22,076 nt of DNA from Apostichopus californicus (GCA_020650975.1 JAIPMN010078925.1:1-22076), one strand, 5' to 3'. Shown: positions 1 through 9,267, counted from the first letter of the stretch. Notes: a model not told the origin generated them from the letters alone. A program made the numbers and translations.

Positions 1-706
1 ATTCTTCCAGTGTCTCTCTACCACACCGTCTCAGTAAAAAAAATATTTTATTTGTGAAAATATCGATGCATACTTCTCATCTCTAGAATCTTTACGTCTG
101 ACGTCACTGTACGCAGCAATACAACAGTTAATAAATGTTATTAGGGTCCAATAGTTTCAGTTGTAATGGGATTTGAGGGATCCCTTTAGATTATACTTTA
201 TCATGTATTTAGATTAATGTATATATACGTGACTGACATAAATGTGTGGTCCCAGTAGGAATAAGAGGGCAGATCTGGTTTTAACTTGAAACAAAGAAAC
301 AAGTTTGTTTTTGAGGTAGATTTCATAATTTGATGTACTTTAACGTATCCTCTCGCCCATGGTATCCCTCTGACCATTTCAGTAAGAAGTCATCATTATG
401 ACGTCACTCAGTATTTAATGGCGTTACTCAGTGTTTGATAACGTGTTTAAAACTAATGTTGTCTTCCCTATGAAGCTGATGTGTGTATTCATGTTATTAA
501 GTCCGTGCATCTTGCAGTGACGAGTCTGTCTCCTATATTGACTTAAGTGTGCTCAATACAGATGTGCTTTAACCTGCCAGGAATAGTTTACTGCAATATT
601 TGTGAACATATATCATTCTAACTTATACATTTTCTGCTTCGCCTTATCATATTTTCCCAAATACATTTTCAAAATCTCATGATAATAACATTTCCCTTCC
701 TTTCAG
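1..706. other. non-coding, probably intron
   Basis: I see no convincing exon here. The stretch ends in the strong pyrimidine tract and CAG of the acceptor before the 707 mini-exon, so it is probably intron of the + strand gene. One small feature is an imperfect 20-bp tandem duplication around 403-440 (GTCACTCAGTATTTAATGGC followed by a diverged copy); a related string recurs near 1126. Confidence 0.5.
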
Positions 707-742
707 TGCTGTTACGATAATGGCAATCTACCAGGAGAAGAG
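707..742 (+). CDS. 36-nt mini-exon of + strand gene (gene partial)
   Basis: This is an internal coding mini-exon of an unrecognised gene. The acceptor is a good pyrimidine run ending TTTCAG (701-706), and the donor is GAG|GTAAGA at 743. The exon is exactly 12 codons, phase 0 at both ends, and reads CCYDNGNLPGEE. The next two exons proposed downstream are also phase 0, so the three can join without a frame change. The two leading cysteines followed by a polar, acidic stretch would suit the cytoplasmic side of a membrane segment (palmitoylation-type Cys), but that is inference because no membrane helix is visible upstream in the window. The 5' end of the gene lies before position 1 or in unrecognised exons. 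The splice signals are strong for such a short exon; a chance match remains possible. Confidence 0.55.
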
Positions 743-2878
743 GTAAGAGAGACAGAGATGCATGATCATGTTAATTAGTATCTGGGGGGGGGGGAAATAC
801 TGTGGAAAAAAGAAATTAAGACCAAAGAGTATAATACTTTGATTCTCATCAGGCAGTAAAGATTTATAATTGATGTGTATCGAACAGGGAATTTAAATTT
901 ATATCACGTTATGCTGATAGCACTGTTCTCAATGCCAATTTTAGGTACTGCCTAAATAATCTTCCTTCCGCACACAAAGAAATGCTAAACAAAGAAACGG
1001 ATAGACTGTTTAGGTAGATTGTCTATAAAAATAAGATGTTATCCAAAGTTGGATGAAATTTAAATTAGCCCATCGCTCTGCTTGGACGTTCTTGGTCCAC
1101 CAACTTTCTTCGGCGGAGTTTTAGAAGTCACTCAGCGTTTAATAGTTGTAATACATCTTGATATATTGCGTATATAGTTATCTTAGACATAACTGTAAGG
1201 TGTTACCATGCACGCCGATGCAGGAACAATATTGATTAATTACCTATAGATATGTAGCTATTTTCATGTTTATGGATAAATTTAGCAAAATACTTTTGGA
1301 TGTCGAACATTACACCGTCAAAAACGTTGATAATATTGTCATATACAGCTGCCATTTTCACCCGACAACGTCCGGATTGCCATCGTTAAAATTGAGAATC
1401 GCTATACTGTTACTGTACAGAGAAACTAACCATATATTAAGAAATATAAAGTAGATAATTCGTGTTTTACGAGACATTTATTCATTTCTTTCAGAATAGA
1501 GATATGATGATATAAATGTTATAAATGTTAGATTCATGTCCATTTTAAAGTCAAAACAATAGAGCAAAAATGAGCAATTAAACAACTATATCTGTCAAAT
1601 AATTTGCAACACGTGACACCAAACCTGCTTCGGTTTCGTATGTTCTACAATGTGCGACAGTTTCAACTATATTGATATCTCGTTTCAAGCAAAAGTACGT
1701 CGAACTTCTCATTATTCCATCTCTTTATCCCATTTTCGCTACCTGCATATTTATGGCAATGTGGAATCTTCGTCCTTCTCCCATGGATATATACAACATA
1801 CATATCAGCATAATTTAAAGTTTAGTTTGGGGTAGGCACTGCCACTAGCCTGCTAGATGACTTTACTTTTCTGGTCACATAATTGATTGTTAACCGGAAG
1901 TAACCAGTGATGTGATAACCTTTTTTATAATTTATATACAGCAACAACAAAAGTAACTACCATGACTTGCAAACTTCTAACAAAATTAACAATAAGAAGG
2001 CCCTGTTTAGAATTAACATTCTCATTAATTTGAGATTACTTTAACGTGCGTTAAATATGCTTGACGTTATTTGAGAAGTTAGCGCATGTCTGCACTTTTA
2101 CTCATTTGGTTCTTTGTATTTGGAGGAAACGGAAACTCGCAATACATGAATTTGTTCCAATTTTGTAATTGTTTGTAACTATATAATGTTGGAAGTGCGT
2201 TATAAATGAGTGTTCAATGCTCCTCTAATAAATATTTGAGTCTCAAAAGTTTTGATGAACGTGGATGACTAAGGGTGAAAAATGAAAAGCGGAAAACACG
2301 AACCACTCTTGCGTTTAAACCGTAAACGAGTTTGATTCTTGTTAAAATATCAGTGTCACAATTCGTGCTCTTCTCAATAAATGTTAAGTATCAAAGATTC
2401 CGTGTTTAATTGCGCTTTTAATCTGACCAGAGAACAGCTGCAGGGTGAAAGGAAACTATTCAGAAATCTGCGTACATGAATAACAGGCAGATAGATATAG
2501 CGCACTTTAATAAGTTTTATTCGTGAGTGTTCGTGTTAATTGCTGATGATTTACTATCACATTTCCCTCCTTATATGTATATAACCACATGTCAGCCTAC
2601 GTCTGCTGAGTAAATAAAATGTTGTTGTATCACGGGTTGCTTGCCTCTTGAATTGCAAACAAGCTGATGTTTGCTCATAATATCGAGCTAAGAATGACTT
2701 CAAAAATGAGCTAATAAAAACAATAACAATTTTAATGATCTTATCACGGATCTTAAACTGTTCATCCTGAGTAACTGTTTATATACTTTGGCAATTATTC
2801 GTAGCAGTAATTGACTGATAGCAAGAATAATGGTGTTATATTTTATAATGATATTTAAGGGTGGAACTACAAGATAAA
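743..2878. other. intron sequence, no gene seen
   Basis: AT-rich sequence between the mini-exon and the fold-back element. It has an 11-nt G run near 784 and two short chance reading frames (1266-1454 and 1650-1835) with no splice or family support. A diverged direct repeat of about 40 bp pairs 2210-2250 with about 2358-2398 (shared core CTC-TCT-AATAAAT). I find no RNA gene or mobile element. Confidence 0.5.
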
Positions 2879-2884
2879 GGGAGC

Positions 2885-3505
2885 TACGAAAGCTTTAAAG
2901 TGCCATCAACATAAGAAAACTTTGCCCAAATAATTTGACATTTTCAGTAAATAGTTTAGATAACGAGATAATATCTTATCAGAAAAATGTTGGATTGCTC
3001 AGTTGCTTTAACTGAGCAAATTCTGCCAAAATTGGCAACTGATCAGATCTCGTCAATTCAACATTTTTCTGAAAAATGTTCAATTGTTCATTTCATTCCG
3101 ACTGATTAATTGAACAATTTTCTGCAAAATGTTGAATTGAACACTTTTAATATGTCGTCAATTCAACAATTTTCTGTAAAATTTTGATTTGACAACTTAT
3201 CGTATGTCGCCAATTCAACATTTTTCTGCAAAATTTAAAATTGTTCACTTCATTCCAACTGAGCATTTGGAATGAAGTGAACAATTGAACATTTTGCAGA
3301 AAAATATCGAATTGACGAGATATGATAAGTTGTCATTTAAACATTTTGCAGAAAATTGTTCAATTGCTCAGTTAAAGCAACTGAGCAATCCAACATTTTT
3401 TGATTTTTGATAAGATATTATCTTGTTATCTAAAAAAATTACTGAAAAATGTCAACTTTTTGGGAAACGTTTTTCTTATGTTGATGGCACTTTTAAGCTT
3501 CCGTA
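2885..3505. mobile_element. 621-bp fold-back / MITE-like element
   Basis: The whole element is one long imperfect inverted repeat. The left end (from TACGAAAGC, through the AGTGCCATCAACATAAG block and GATAATATCTTATC) is mirrored at the right end (GATAAGATATTATC, CTTATGTTGATGGCACT, GCTTCCGTA). It is bounded on both sides by the same hexamer GGGAGC (2879-2884 and 3506-3511), which reads as a target-site duplication. Inside the arms a short module (CAATTCAACATTTTTCTG and variants) is repeated many times in both orientations, so the element could fold into one long hairpin with many register shifts. It has no coding capacity, so it would be non-autonomous and mobilised in trans by a transposase encoded elsewhere. 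The superfamily cannot be named from these ends. It sits in the intron of the + strand gene. Confidence 0.85.
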
Positions 3506-3511
3506 GGGAGC

Positions 3512-4112
3512 TGATTTATGCATGATAAAAGTAACTTCTGATGGTCTAGCGATCGAGTGTAATCCGATGATGAAAATCGTATCGAGTTCACTGCTGCTTG
3601 TTTCAGTCTGGACCGTCTCCAAATTTCGTAATAACCTCAACATTATATAATACAAGTTTGAAATGATCGAAATTGATAGAAGAAATAGCTGTAACTTGTC
3701 AATGAACTTAAAGAGTATATATTGAGTGGTTTTTCCTAGAACTATTCGACTAAGCTGATTCTACAATATGGCAGTATGAATAGAGCACAGTATAACGACA
3801 ATTATATGGAAGAGTGTTTTAGTTCATGAGATTATGTGTGAGAATGAATTTAACGGTGACTGTAGACAGAAGTATTGTCTTAATATGGTATAGTCCACTA
3901 ACAAAGAGAAAATGATTGCTTATTTTATTGCTGTTGATTTGTATATATATTCACCTATAAGCTAAGTCTCTGGAATTCTCTGTTAAAGTTATATGAATTA
4001 TGACGTCGACATCTCGGTTAGGCTGTTTGTTTATAAATATTGATAAAAATCAACCAAAACAAGTTATATTCATTTCATATAAACAAATGAGCACCCTTGG
4101 ATGGCATACAAT
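3512..4112. other. intron sequence, no clear gene
   Basis: No supported gene. One weak micro-exon possibility is noted: a good acceptor (CTGCTTGTTTCAG, ending 3606) followed by seven open codons, SGPSPNF (3607-3627), and a poor donor GTAATA. I do not promote it. Confidence 0.4.
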
Positions 4113-4288
4113 ACCATTTGACCTAGACAATGGTATGTTCACCCCATTGACAATGGTATGTTTTCCCCATTGACAATTGTATGTTTTACCCATTGACAAT
4201 GGTATGTTTTCCCCATTGACAATGGTATGTTTCCCCATTGACAATGGTATGTTTTCCTCATTGACAATGGTATTTTTTCCCCATTGCC
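4113..4288. repeat. 23-bp minisatellite with palindromic core
   Basis: About seven to eight copies of a unit like TTTTCCCCATTGACAATGG followed by TATG. Copy starts (CATTG) fall at 4145, 4168, 4191, 4214, 4236, 4259 and 4282, a 23-bp period with one 22-bp step. The core CCATTG-A-CAATGG is a perfect 6-bp inverted repeat around one base. The 64-codon - strand reading frame over this region is only a by-product of the repeat. Copies abut with no unique spacers, so this is not a CRISPR. The array ends about 135 bp before the acidic exon. Confidence 0.9.
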
Positions 4289-4422
4289 TTTGGATTGTAT
4301 CTGAGGAACTCCCCTAAGGTTCTGTACATCCAGTCACTAAGATTGATGAGCCTCGGCATACGGGACTGTTAAGGAGCTGTATATTAAACTTAAACTATTT
4401 TTTTTTTAATCCTGTTACAAAG

Positions 4423-4569
4423 ACCTCTAATGATGATGTTGGTGGCGGTGATGATGATGATGATGAAGGTGGTGGTGGTGATGATGATGATGATGAGCAA
4501 GACGAACATACCGTTGACGTAACCACTAGTCATTACAACCAAGCGACAGAAAGCAGGGCTACACCAGAT
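4423..4569 (+). CDS. acidic Asp/Gly-rich internal exon
   Basis: An internal exon of 49 codons, phase 0 at both ends, in the same unrecognised + strand gene as the 707 mini-exon. The acceptor follows a long T tract (CTGTTACAAAG); the donor is GAT|GTAAGT at 4570. The N-terminal half is very acidic low complexity built from two tandem blocks, GGGDDDDDE and GGGGDDDDDE, encoded by runs of GAT and GGT triplets that look prone to expansion and contraction. The C-terminal half is polar: QDEHTVDVTTSHYN, then a Ser/Thr-rich end closing in TPD. The protein segment should be disordered and strongly negative, possibly binding cations or basic partners; that is inference. The 3' part of this exon and its donor region reappear in decayed form at 5982-6054. 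The 126-bp array starts about a dozen bases after the donor. Confidence 0.7.
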
Positions 4570-4580
4570 GTAAGTAAATA

Positions 4581-5606
4581 GATATGTAGTATCAGAGAAG
4601 CTATGAGAGTCCGCAAGGGATGGTGGAATTTAGGGGGTATTTCCCCCTCCCCTTGCAATATGGCAATATTCAAAATATGAACAATCATTAGGCAGCAGTT
4701 TAGTCTTAATATGTTATAGTCCGAGAAATTATGAGACTCCGCAAGGGGGAGGGAGTTGAGGGGGTATTTCCCCTCCCCTTGTTACATCAATGTAGTCAAA
4801 TATGGGCAATAGTTAGTCAGACTTTTAGTTTTAATATGTTATAGTTTGAGAAACTATGAGAGTATGTAAGGGGTGGGGGAATTGAGGGGGTGTTTCCCCT
4901 CCCCTTGGTATATGACAGTAGTCAAAATAGGGGCAATTATTAGGCAAAAGTTAAGTCTTAATATGTTAAAGTCCGACAAACTATGAGAGTCCGTAAGGGG
5001 TAAAGGAATTGAGGTGGTAACCCCCTCCCCTTGCAATATGGCAGTAGTCATAATATGAGCAATAATTAGGCAGCAGCTTAGTCTTAATATGTTATAGTCT
5101 GAGAAACTATGAGAGTCCTTAAGTGGTGGGGGGATTGAGGGGGTAACCACCTCTCCTTACAATATGGCAGTAGTCAAAATATGAGCAATAATTAGGCAGC
5201 AGTTTAGTCTTAATATGTTATAGTCCGAGAAACTATGAGAGTCCGTAAGGGGTGGCCGAATTGACGGTGTATTTCCCCTCCCCTTGTGACATCAAAGTAG
5301 TCAAAATATAGGCAATAATTAGTCAGCATTTTAGTTTTAATATGTTATAGTTCGAGAAACTATGAGAGTCCGTAAGGGATGGGGAAATAGAGGGGGTGTT
5401 TCCCCTCCCATTGGAATATGACAGTAGTCAAACTAGGAGCGATAATTAGTCAGCAGTTTAGTCTTAATATGTTATAGTTCGAGAAACTATGAGAGTCCGT
5501 AATGGGTGGGGGAATTGAGGGGGTATTCCCCCTCCCCTTGAAATATGACAGTAGTCAAAATATGAGCAATACTTAGGCAGCAGTATAGTCGTAATATGTT
5601 ATAGTC
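4581..5606. repeat. 126-bp hairpin-bearing tandem array in an intron
   Basis: About eight copies of a 125-128 bp unit. The anchor ATGTT of AATATGTTATAG falls at 4711, 4836, 4963, 5089, 5214, 5342, 5469 and 5596. Each unit contains GAAACTATGAGAGTCC, a G-rich run, GAATTGAGGGGG, a C-rich run (CCCCTCCCCTTG), then GCAATA-TTAGGCAGCAG. The G-rich and C-rich runs are inverted (CAAGGGGAGGG against CCCTCCCCTTG in the 4740-4785 copy), so every unit can form a GC-rich hairpin in otherwise AT-rich DNA. The 98-codon - strand frame here is a repeat by-product. The array begins immediately downstream of the acidic exon's donor and ends about 375 bp before the duplicated exon copy. Confidence 0.92.
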
Positions 5607-5981
5607 AATAAAATAAAATAAAAACATGCAGCAACACTGCGGAGGCTCAGCTAACCTATTTATGAAATTTGTTTTGGTCCTTTGGCAATATTTCTGAGCA
5701 GTTTATCCATTTTTTTTGTTTTTTTTTCTTTGCCTTATGCTCCTTGTTAGCAGACATAGTTTGAGTTGTACACATTTGTTTTGAGAACAAAAAAGAAATA
5801 AAGGTAAATGAAATGTTACCATTTTTTAAATGAGCGATAAAAAGTTTTCGAAATAAATTTGAAAAGTCAAAGGGCTATAGTTGTGTTCTTGAATACTAAA
5901 AATTCAGAGCTGCGTTTTCAGTATCTTTAAACCAGAATGCAAAATTATATTGAGGTTTCATGGATGACTTCATCGTAACAG
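5607..5981. other. non-coding between array and exon copy
   Basis: A (TAAAA)n-like run at 5609-5625, then T-rich sequence near 5710-5730. No exon is supported. A possible acceptor TTTTCAG at 5915-5921 opens a frame that meets a TGA near 5965, before reaching the exon copy. Confidence 0.45.
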
Positions 5982-6054
5982 ACAATCGACCTCCTATGTA
6001 ACCACTAGTCATTACAACCTGAACCAACCAGCAGAAAACAGGCCTACACCAGAT
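5982..6054 (+). pseudogene. duplicated, apparently frame-broken copy of the acidic exon's 3' end
   Basis: The string GTAACCACTAGTCATTACAA and the ending ACACCAGAT followed by a GT(A/G)AGTA donor are shared with the exon at 4423-4569, and the resemblance runs on into the intron for about 25 bp. In the matching frame this copy reads VTTSHYN, then LNQPAENRPTPD, so the peptide is recognisable and partly altered. The GGT/GAT acidic part is absent. The nearest acceptor-like AG (GTAACAG, ending 5981) has almost no pyrimidine tract and gives the wrong phase: entering in phase 0 from the 4569 donor reads TIDLLCNH and then a TAG. It is therefore most likely a decayed exon copy, or a rarely used exon that would truncate the protein. 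An undetected alternative acceptor could rescue it. Confidence 0.6.
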
Positions 6055-6060
6055 GTGAGT

Positions 6061-6665
6061 AATGAGATGTGCGGTATAAACAGAGATCAAACGTGATCAC
6101 CAGAGATCAAAAGAGAGATCAAATATAGTTAAATAGATGATTAAAGGAGTGAATAAGATCTTGAACTCTGTCCTAAAATATTGAGTTGGTTTTAACCAGT
6201 TGATTTTTATTACGGAATGTTTATAATATGTTAAACTGTCCCAGGCTGCCACATTTATTAGTCTTTGATATGGTTGAGACGTCTTAAATCCGTCTATCTG
6301 TAGTGACTTTATTTTGCTAACTAGTAACAACAGAGATCAATATGGGATCAATAATTCCCATCAATACGATGAATTATTCTAAATATTTCATAGCACTATA
6401 CCATTTGTCGTATTAAGAAAGTCATTCTCGTTAGTACCGCTGTTACTGTATATAAAGGGCGTCTGACGAGACTAACCAAGTGCTCTGTTTATACACAAAG
6501 CAATCAATTCATCTTGATATGAATTGCTACCTGATTCTCTGGCGGAATTTTGTTACTAGTAATAGCTAATTGTTCTCTTCTGTTAAGGCAGTCGTAAATT
6601 ACTTACCCTATAATTGATACCCATTACGAATTAAGATATGATTCTTTTCTTTGTATTTTGTTCAG
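6061..6665. other. last intron of + strand gene, small repeats
   Basis: No gene. AGAGATCAA occurs several times (6080-6125, again near 6333), a loose short repeat. An 8-bp perfect inverted repeat, CAATTCAT/ATGAATTG with a 6-nt loop, lies at 6505-6526. The - strand frames 5896-6090 and 6097-6330 have no support. The stretch ends in the T-rich acceptor of the terminal exon. Confidence 0.45.
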
Positions 6666-6716
6666 GATGTAGCACAGAAGCGGACAAGGTCTAGGAAGAA
6701 ATGCACAGTTGCGTGA
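6666..6716 (+). CDS. terminal coding exon, basic tail ending CTVA
   Basis: The last coding exon of the + strand gene. The acceptor has a good tract (TTTCTTTGTATTTTGTTCAG, ending 6665). The frame is open from its first base, phase 0, and matches the phase-0 ends of the exon at 4423-4569. Sixteen codons read DVAQKRTRSRKKCTVA and end at TGA 6714-6716. Seven of residues 5-12 are Lys or Arg, an abrupt change from the acidic preceding exon. The last four residues fit the CaaX prenylation pattern loosely (Cys, two aliphatic-like positions, Ala). A polybasic stretch next to CaaX is known from Ras/Rho-type membrane anchors; whether it works here is inference. With its predecessors the visible C-terminus is 77 residues. 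I cannot assign a family. Confidence 0.6.
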   Translation, partial: DVAQKRTRSRKKCTVA

Positions 6717-7185
6717 GGTTAGTAAGGAATATCACAGCTGAATGAGACTCACTGTTATAATCAAATGTTGTTTTGTTTGTAACAAACACATACAAATAAG
6801 TAATTGAAAATTCGTATCCCTACTTCCTCAACTGAAACCAAAACCGTAACAAAATGAATTTTGTGAGGAGAGATCAAATTTGGCATCTCAAAGTTGGTTA
6901 GTAAGAAGTGGAGAGCATGGGGGAGGGGGGGGGGGCTATTTTCTCCTAAAGTAATTTACATTAAGCTCGGAACATTCTGACAGGACTGAAACGTTAGGAC
7001 GCATCATTGGTGGATTGATAAACATCTTCTATAAGCAGTGCTGACAAACATATCACTCAGGACAGTTATCTCTGCATCTCACGGATAAGGTCTGAATAGG
7101 AATATGGAAAGAAAAACTGAAATATCTCTCCGGGATCAAACTTGTTTTAACCCTTCATTGGCTTGTTGGTTTTAAATAATATGAC

Positions 7186-7815
7186 AGCAGATGATTCATG
7201 TCAGCATGTTTAGTAAATGATCCAACATATTATATGTAGCAGGGATCTCTGCCAATCTGTGTAGCAGGTGATACCTGTTATTCTGTGTAGCAGAGATCTA
7301 TGTCAGTATATGTGGCAGGTGATGAATGTTATTGTGTAGCAGGGATCTCCGTCAGTCTGTGCAGCAGGTGATGCCTATTATTCTGTGTAGCAGAGATCTC
7401 TGTAAGTATGTGTAGCAGGTGATGCCTTTCATTATGTGTAGCAGGGATCTATGTCAGTCTGTGTAGCAGGTGATGCATGTTATTCTGTGTAGCAGGGATC
7501 TATGTCAATCTGTGTAGCATATGATGCCTGTTATTCTGTGTAGCATTGATCTCTGTCAGTATGTGTAGCATATGATGCCTGTTATTATGTGTAGCAGGGA
7601 TCTCTGTCAGTATGTGTAGCAGGTGATGCCTGTTATTATGTGTAGCAGTGATCTCTGTCAGTCTGTGTAGCAGGTGATGCCTGTTATTCTGTGTAGCATT
7701 GATCTCTGTCAGTATGTGTAGCATATGATGCCTGTTATTCTGTGTAGCATTGATCTCTGTCAGTATGTGTAACATATGATGCATGTTATTTTGTGCAGCA
7801 GGAAGTTTGTGAAAC
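7186..7815. repeat. 51-bp dimeric minisatellite
   Basis: About eleven copies with a period of 51 bp over most of the array. Each unit is two related halves: GTGTAGCAGGTGATGCCTGT plus TATTCT (26 bp) and GTGTAGCAGGGATCTCTGTC plus AGTAT (25 bp). It is therefore a dimeric higher-order repeat derived from a monomer of about 25 bp. Early copies (7186-7400) are more diverged, and copies from 7441 to 7780 are very regular. Because 51 is divisible by three, the - strand stays open for 94 codons as a 17-residue repeat (HHMLHILTEINATQNNR and variants), but it has no splice or start support. The array starts about 470 bp after the stop of the + strand gene and may be in its 3' UTR. Confidence 0.92.
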
Positions 7816-7970
7816 AGGTGTCATCTGTTGTTTTCTGTCATCCCTTCATTAACTGCAATTGTTCGTGGACAACACTTTTAAATAATAATAATTTGTTATT
7901 TTTGTAGGTTACATATTTCAACTAGGGTTATCTCCACGAGGAACAGCAGACTGTCTAACGTGTACTCTTC

Positions 7971-8078
7971 CAGAGAGAGAGAGAGAGAGAGAGAGAGACA
8001 GTGAGGTGGGTGGAGAGAGAGATAGCTGGTTGGAGAGTGGTAGAGATTGGGGGGGGGGTGGAGAGAGAGAGAGAGCAG
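7971..8078. repeat. GA-rich microsatellite
   Basis: (GA)n tracts at about 7973-7997 and 8060-8076, separated by G-rich sequence with a 10-nt G run near 8050. The long purine run on one strand could form triplex or slipped structures. The - strand frame over it is low-complexity Leu/Ser and not a gene. Confidence 0.9.
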
Positions 8079-8223
8079 ATAGACTGACATTCTTCTTAGT
8101 AATGTCTCTGGAGATGCCATAGCAGACTGTTTTATTTAGTCAATCGTCATTTCCTTCCTGATTATTGATCAAATATTTTGCGAGTAGATATTAATTATCA
8201 ACGATGCTCGTCTTTAAGCTTCA

Positions 8224-8241
8224 AATAAAATTAAAATAAAT
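8224..8241 (+). promoter_or_regulatory. possible poly(A) signals of + strand gene
   Basis: AATAAAATTAAAATAAA contains two AATAAA-type hexamers and one ATTAAA. These are the first such hexamers I notice downstream of the terminal exon, which would give a 3' UTR of about 1.5 kb containing the 51-bp array. In AT-rich DNA such hexamers arise often by chance. Confidence 0.25.
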
Positions 8242-8293
8242 CTTGAGAGGACTTAGCCTTTCCAGTTCTGCTGAACTCATTCTTTTTTGTAGA

Positions 8294-8375
8294 CACGTGG
8301 CGTATAGAACGCATTAACTGCGACTTCGTCATATAGCGATTATTCATCACGTGACATATGGAACGGATTTACTGC
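8294..8375. repeat. two 28-bp direct copies, 54 bp apart
   Basis: CACGTGGCGTATAGAACGCA (continuing TTAACTGC) at 8294-8321 and CACGTGACATATGGAACGGA (continuing TTTACTGC) at 8348-8375 match at most positions. Both start with the palindrome CACGTG, an E-box. This looks like a small old tandem duplication. Confidence 0.6.
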
Positions 8376-8648
8376 TGTTTTATAAACATAGAGAATGTGT
8401 AATCGTGTTCTTTATCGTACAGATTAAATGTCATTACGTAATATCATTGTAAATGTAGGTTATGATCAGGATATGAATAAACCATGATTAGCTGAAGCTT
8501 AAAAATATATCGAAAGTGTAATTCCTTCTTACAAAACATGGATTAACTACTGATGCACTAAACGGACTATCAGTTGTCACATTGTAATGTAATTGGTGAT
8601 ATTGTTTGCTGCATTTACTCAGAATATAATACTCAGTAAGAGTTCAAC

Positions 8649-8702
8649 TGATGTTACTTAATGGTAATACCATACTGATGTTATGTAACGGTAATACCAT
8701 TC
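8649..8702. repeat. two tandem 27-bp copies
   Basis: CTGATGTTACTTAATGGTAA with TACCATA is followed directly by CTGATGTTATGTAACGGTAA with TACCATT. The core ATGGTAATACCAT contains an inverted repeat (ATGGTA/TACCAT). Confidence 0.75.
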
Positions 8703-8922
8703 TGACACCAAATAGTTCTGAAATCAGAGGCAATGAGTGTTATTCTTGTCTCAGTTCTTTAATGTTTCTGTTTTTACGATAATTAAACCACTCTTTACGC
8801 TACCACATGGTAATAGAAATGCCAAGTTGACCTAAGATTCTGGAAATTACAAGTTGACCCGAAGTACTCAAATTTGTGGTCAAATCGAATGTACGTGACA
8901 ATTTTGTTTTAAATTTGATTAT

Positions 8923-9010
8923 GTATTAGTTTTATTACTTATTCATTCTAATATCTTTACTTATTCAACATCTATTATCAGTTCATATTTTACTCTTTTT
9001 TCAGTCTTGT
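8923..9010 (+). repeat. direct repeat copy 1 (about 87 bp)
   Basis: GTATTAGT, then ATATCTTTACTTATTCA, then TCTATTA-CAGTTCATAT, ending in a T-rich CTTTTTTCAG. The same order of blocks recurs at 9268-9354. Both copies end in an acceptor-like pyrimidine tract, but no open exon follows either. Confidence 0.75.
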
Positions 9011-9267
9011 TAGGCTATCTCGAGATGCTTTACTTTTCTTCTATGTCGTTCATTTCCGATTTTATGTAAAAATACTAGATATAATATAGGCAGGGGATGT
9101 AATCCTGTTCGAGATGGACATAATACAGCCCCTGCAGGTAGAAAAAAAATGTGGGAGGAACCGTAAAATATATGGAAATTATTACTGTAGGCATATGTAC
9201 AGACAGTTACCTTCAACATTTGGAAGCAGAAAAAATCAAGAAACAAACAGAGAAAATATGAGACGGC

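Noticed and set aside
3607-3627. 21-nt micro-exon SGPSPNF in the + strand gene
   Set aside because: The acceptor is good but the donor GTAATA is poor; splicing evidence would be needed.
4113-4288. Regular palindromic repeats suggesting a CRISPR array
   Set aside because: Copies are contiguous at 23 bp with no unique spacers, and the context is animal intron.
4854-5150. 98-codon - strand frame in the 126-bp array
   Set aside because: Produced by the tandem repeat; units vary between 125 and 128 bp, so the frame is not maintained across the array.
7500-7784. 94-codon - strand frame with a 17-residue His/Asn-rich repeat
   Set aside because: It exists only because the 51-bp minisatellite period is divisible by three. 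It has no splice sites, and the earlier copies break the frame.
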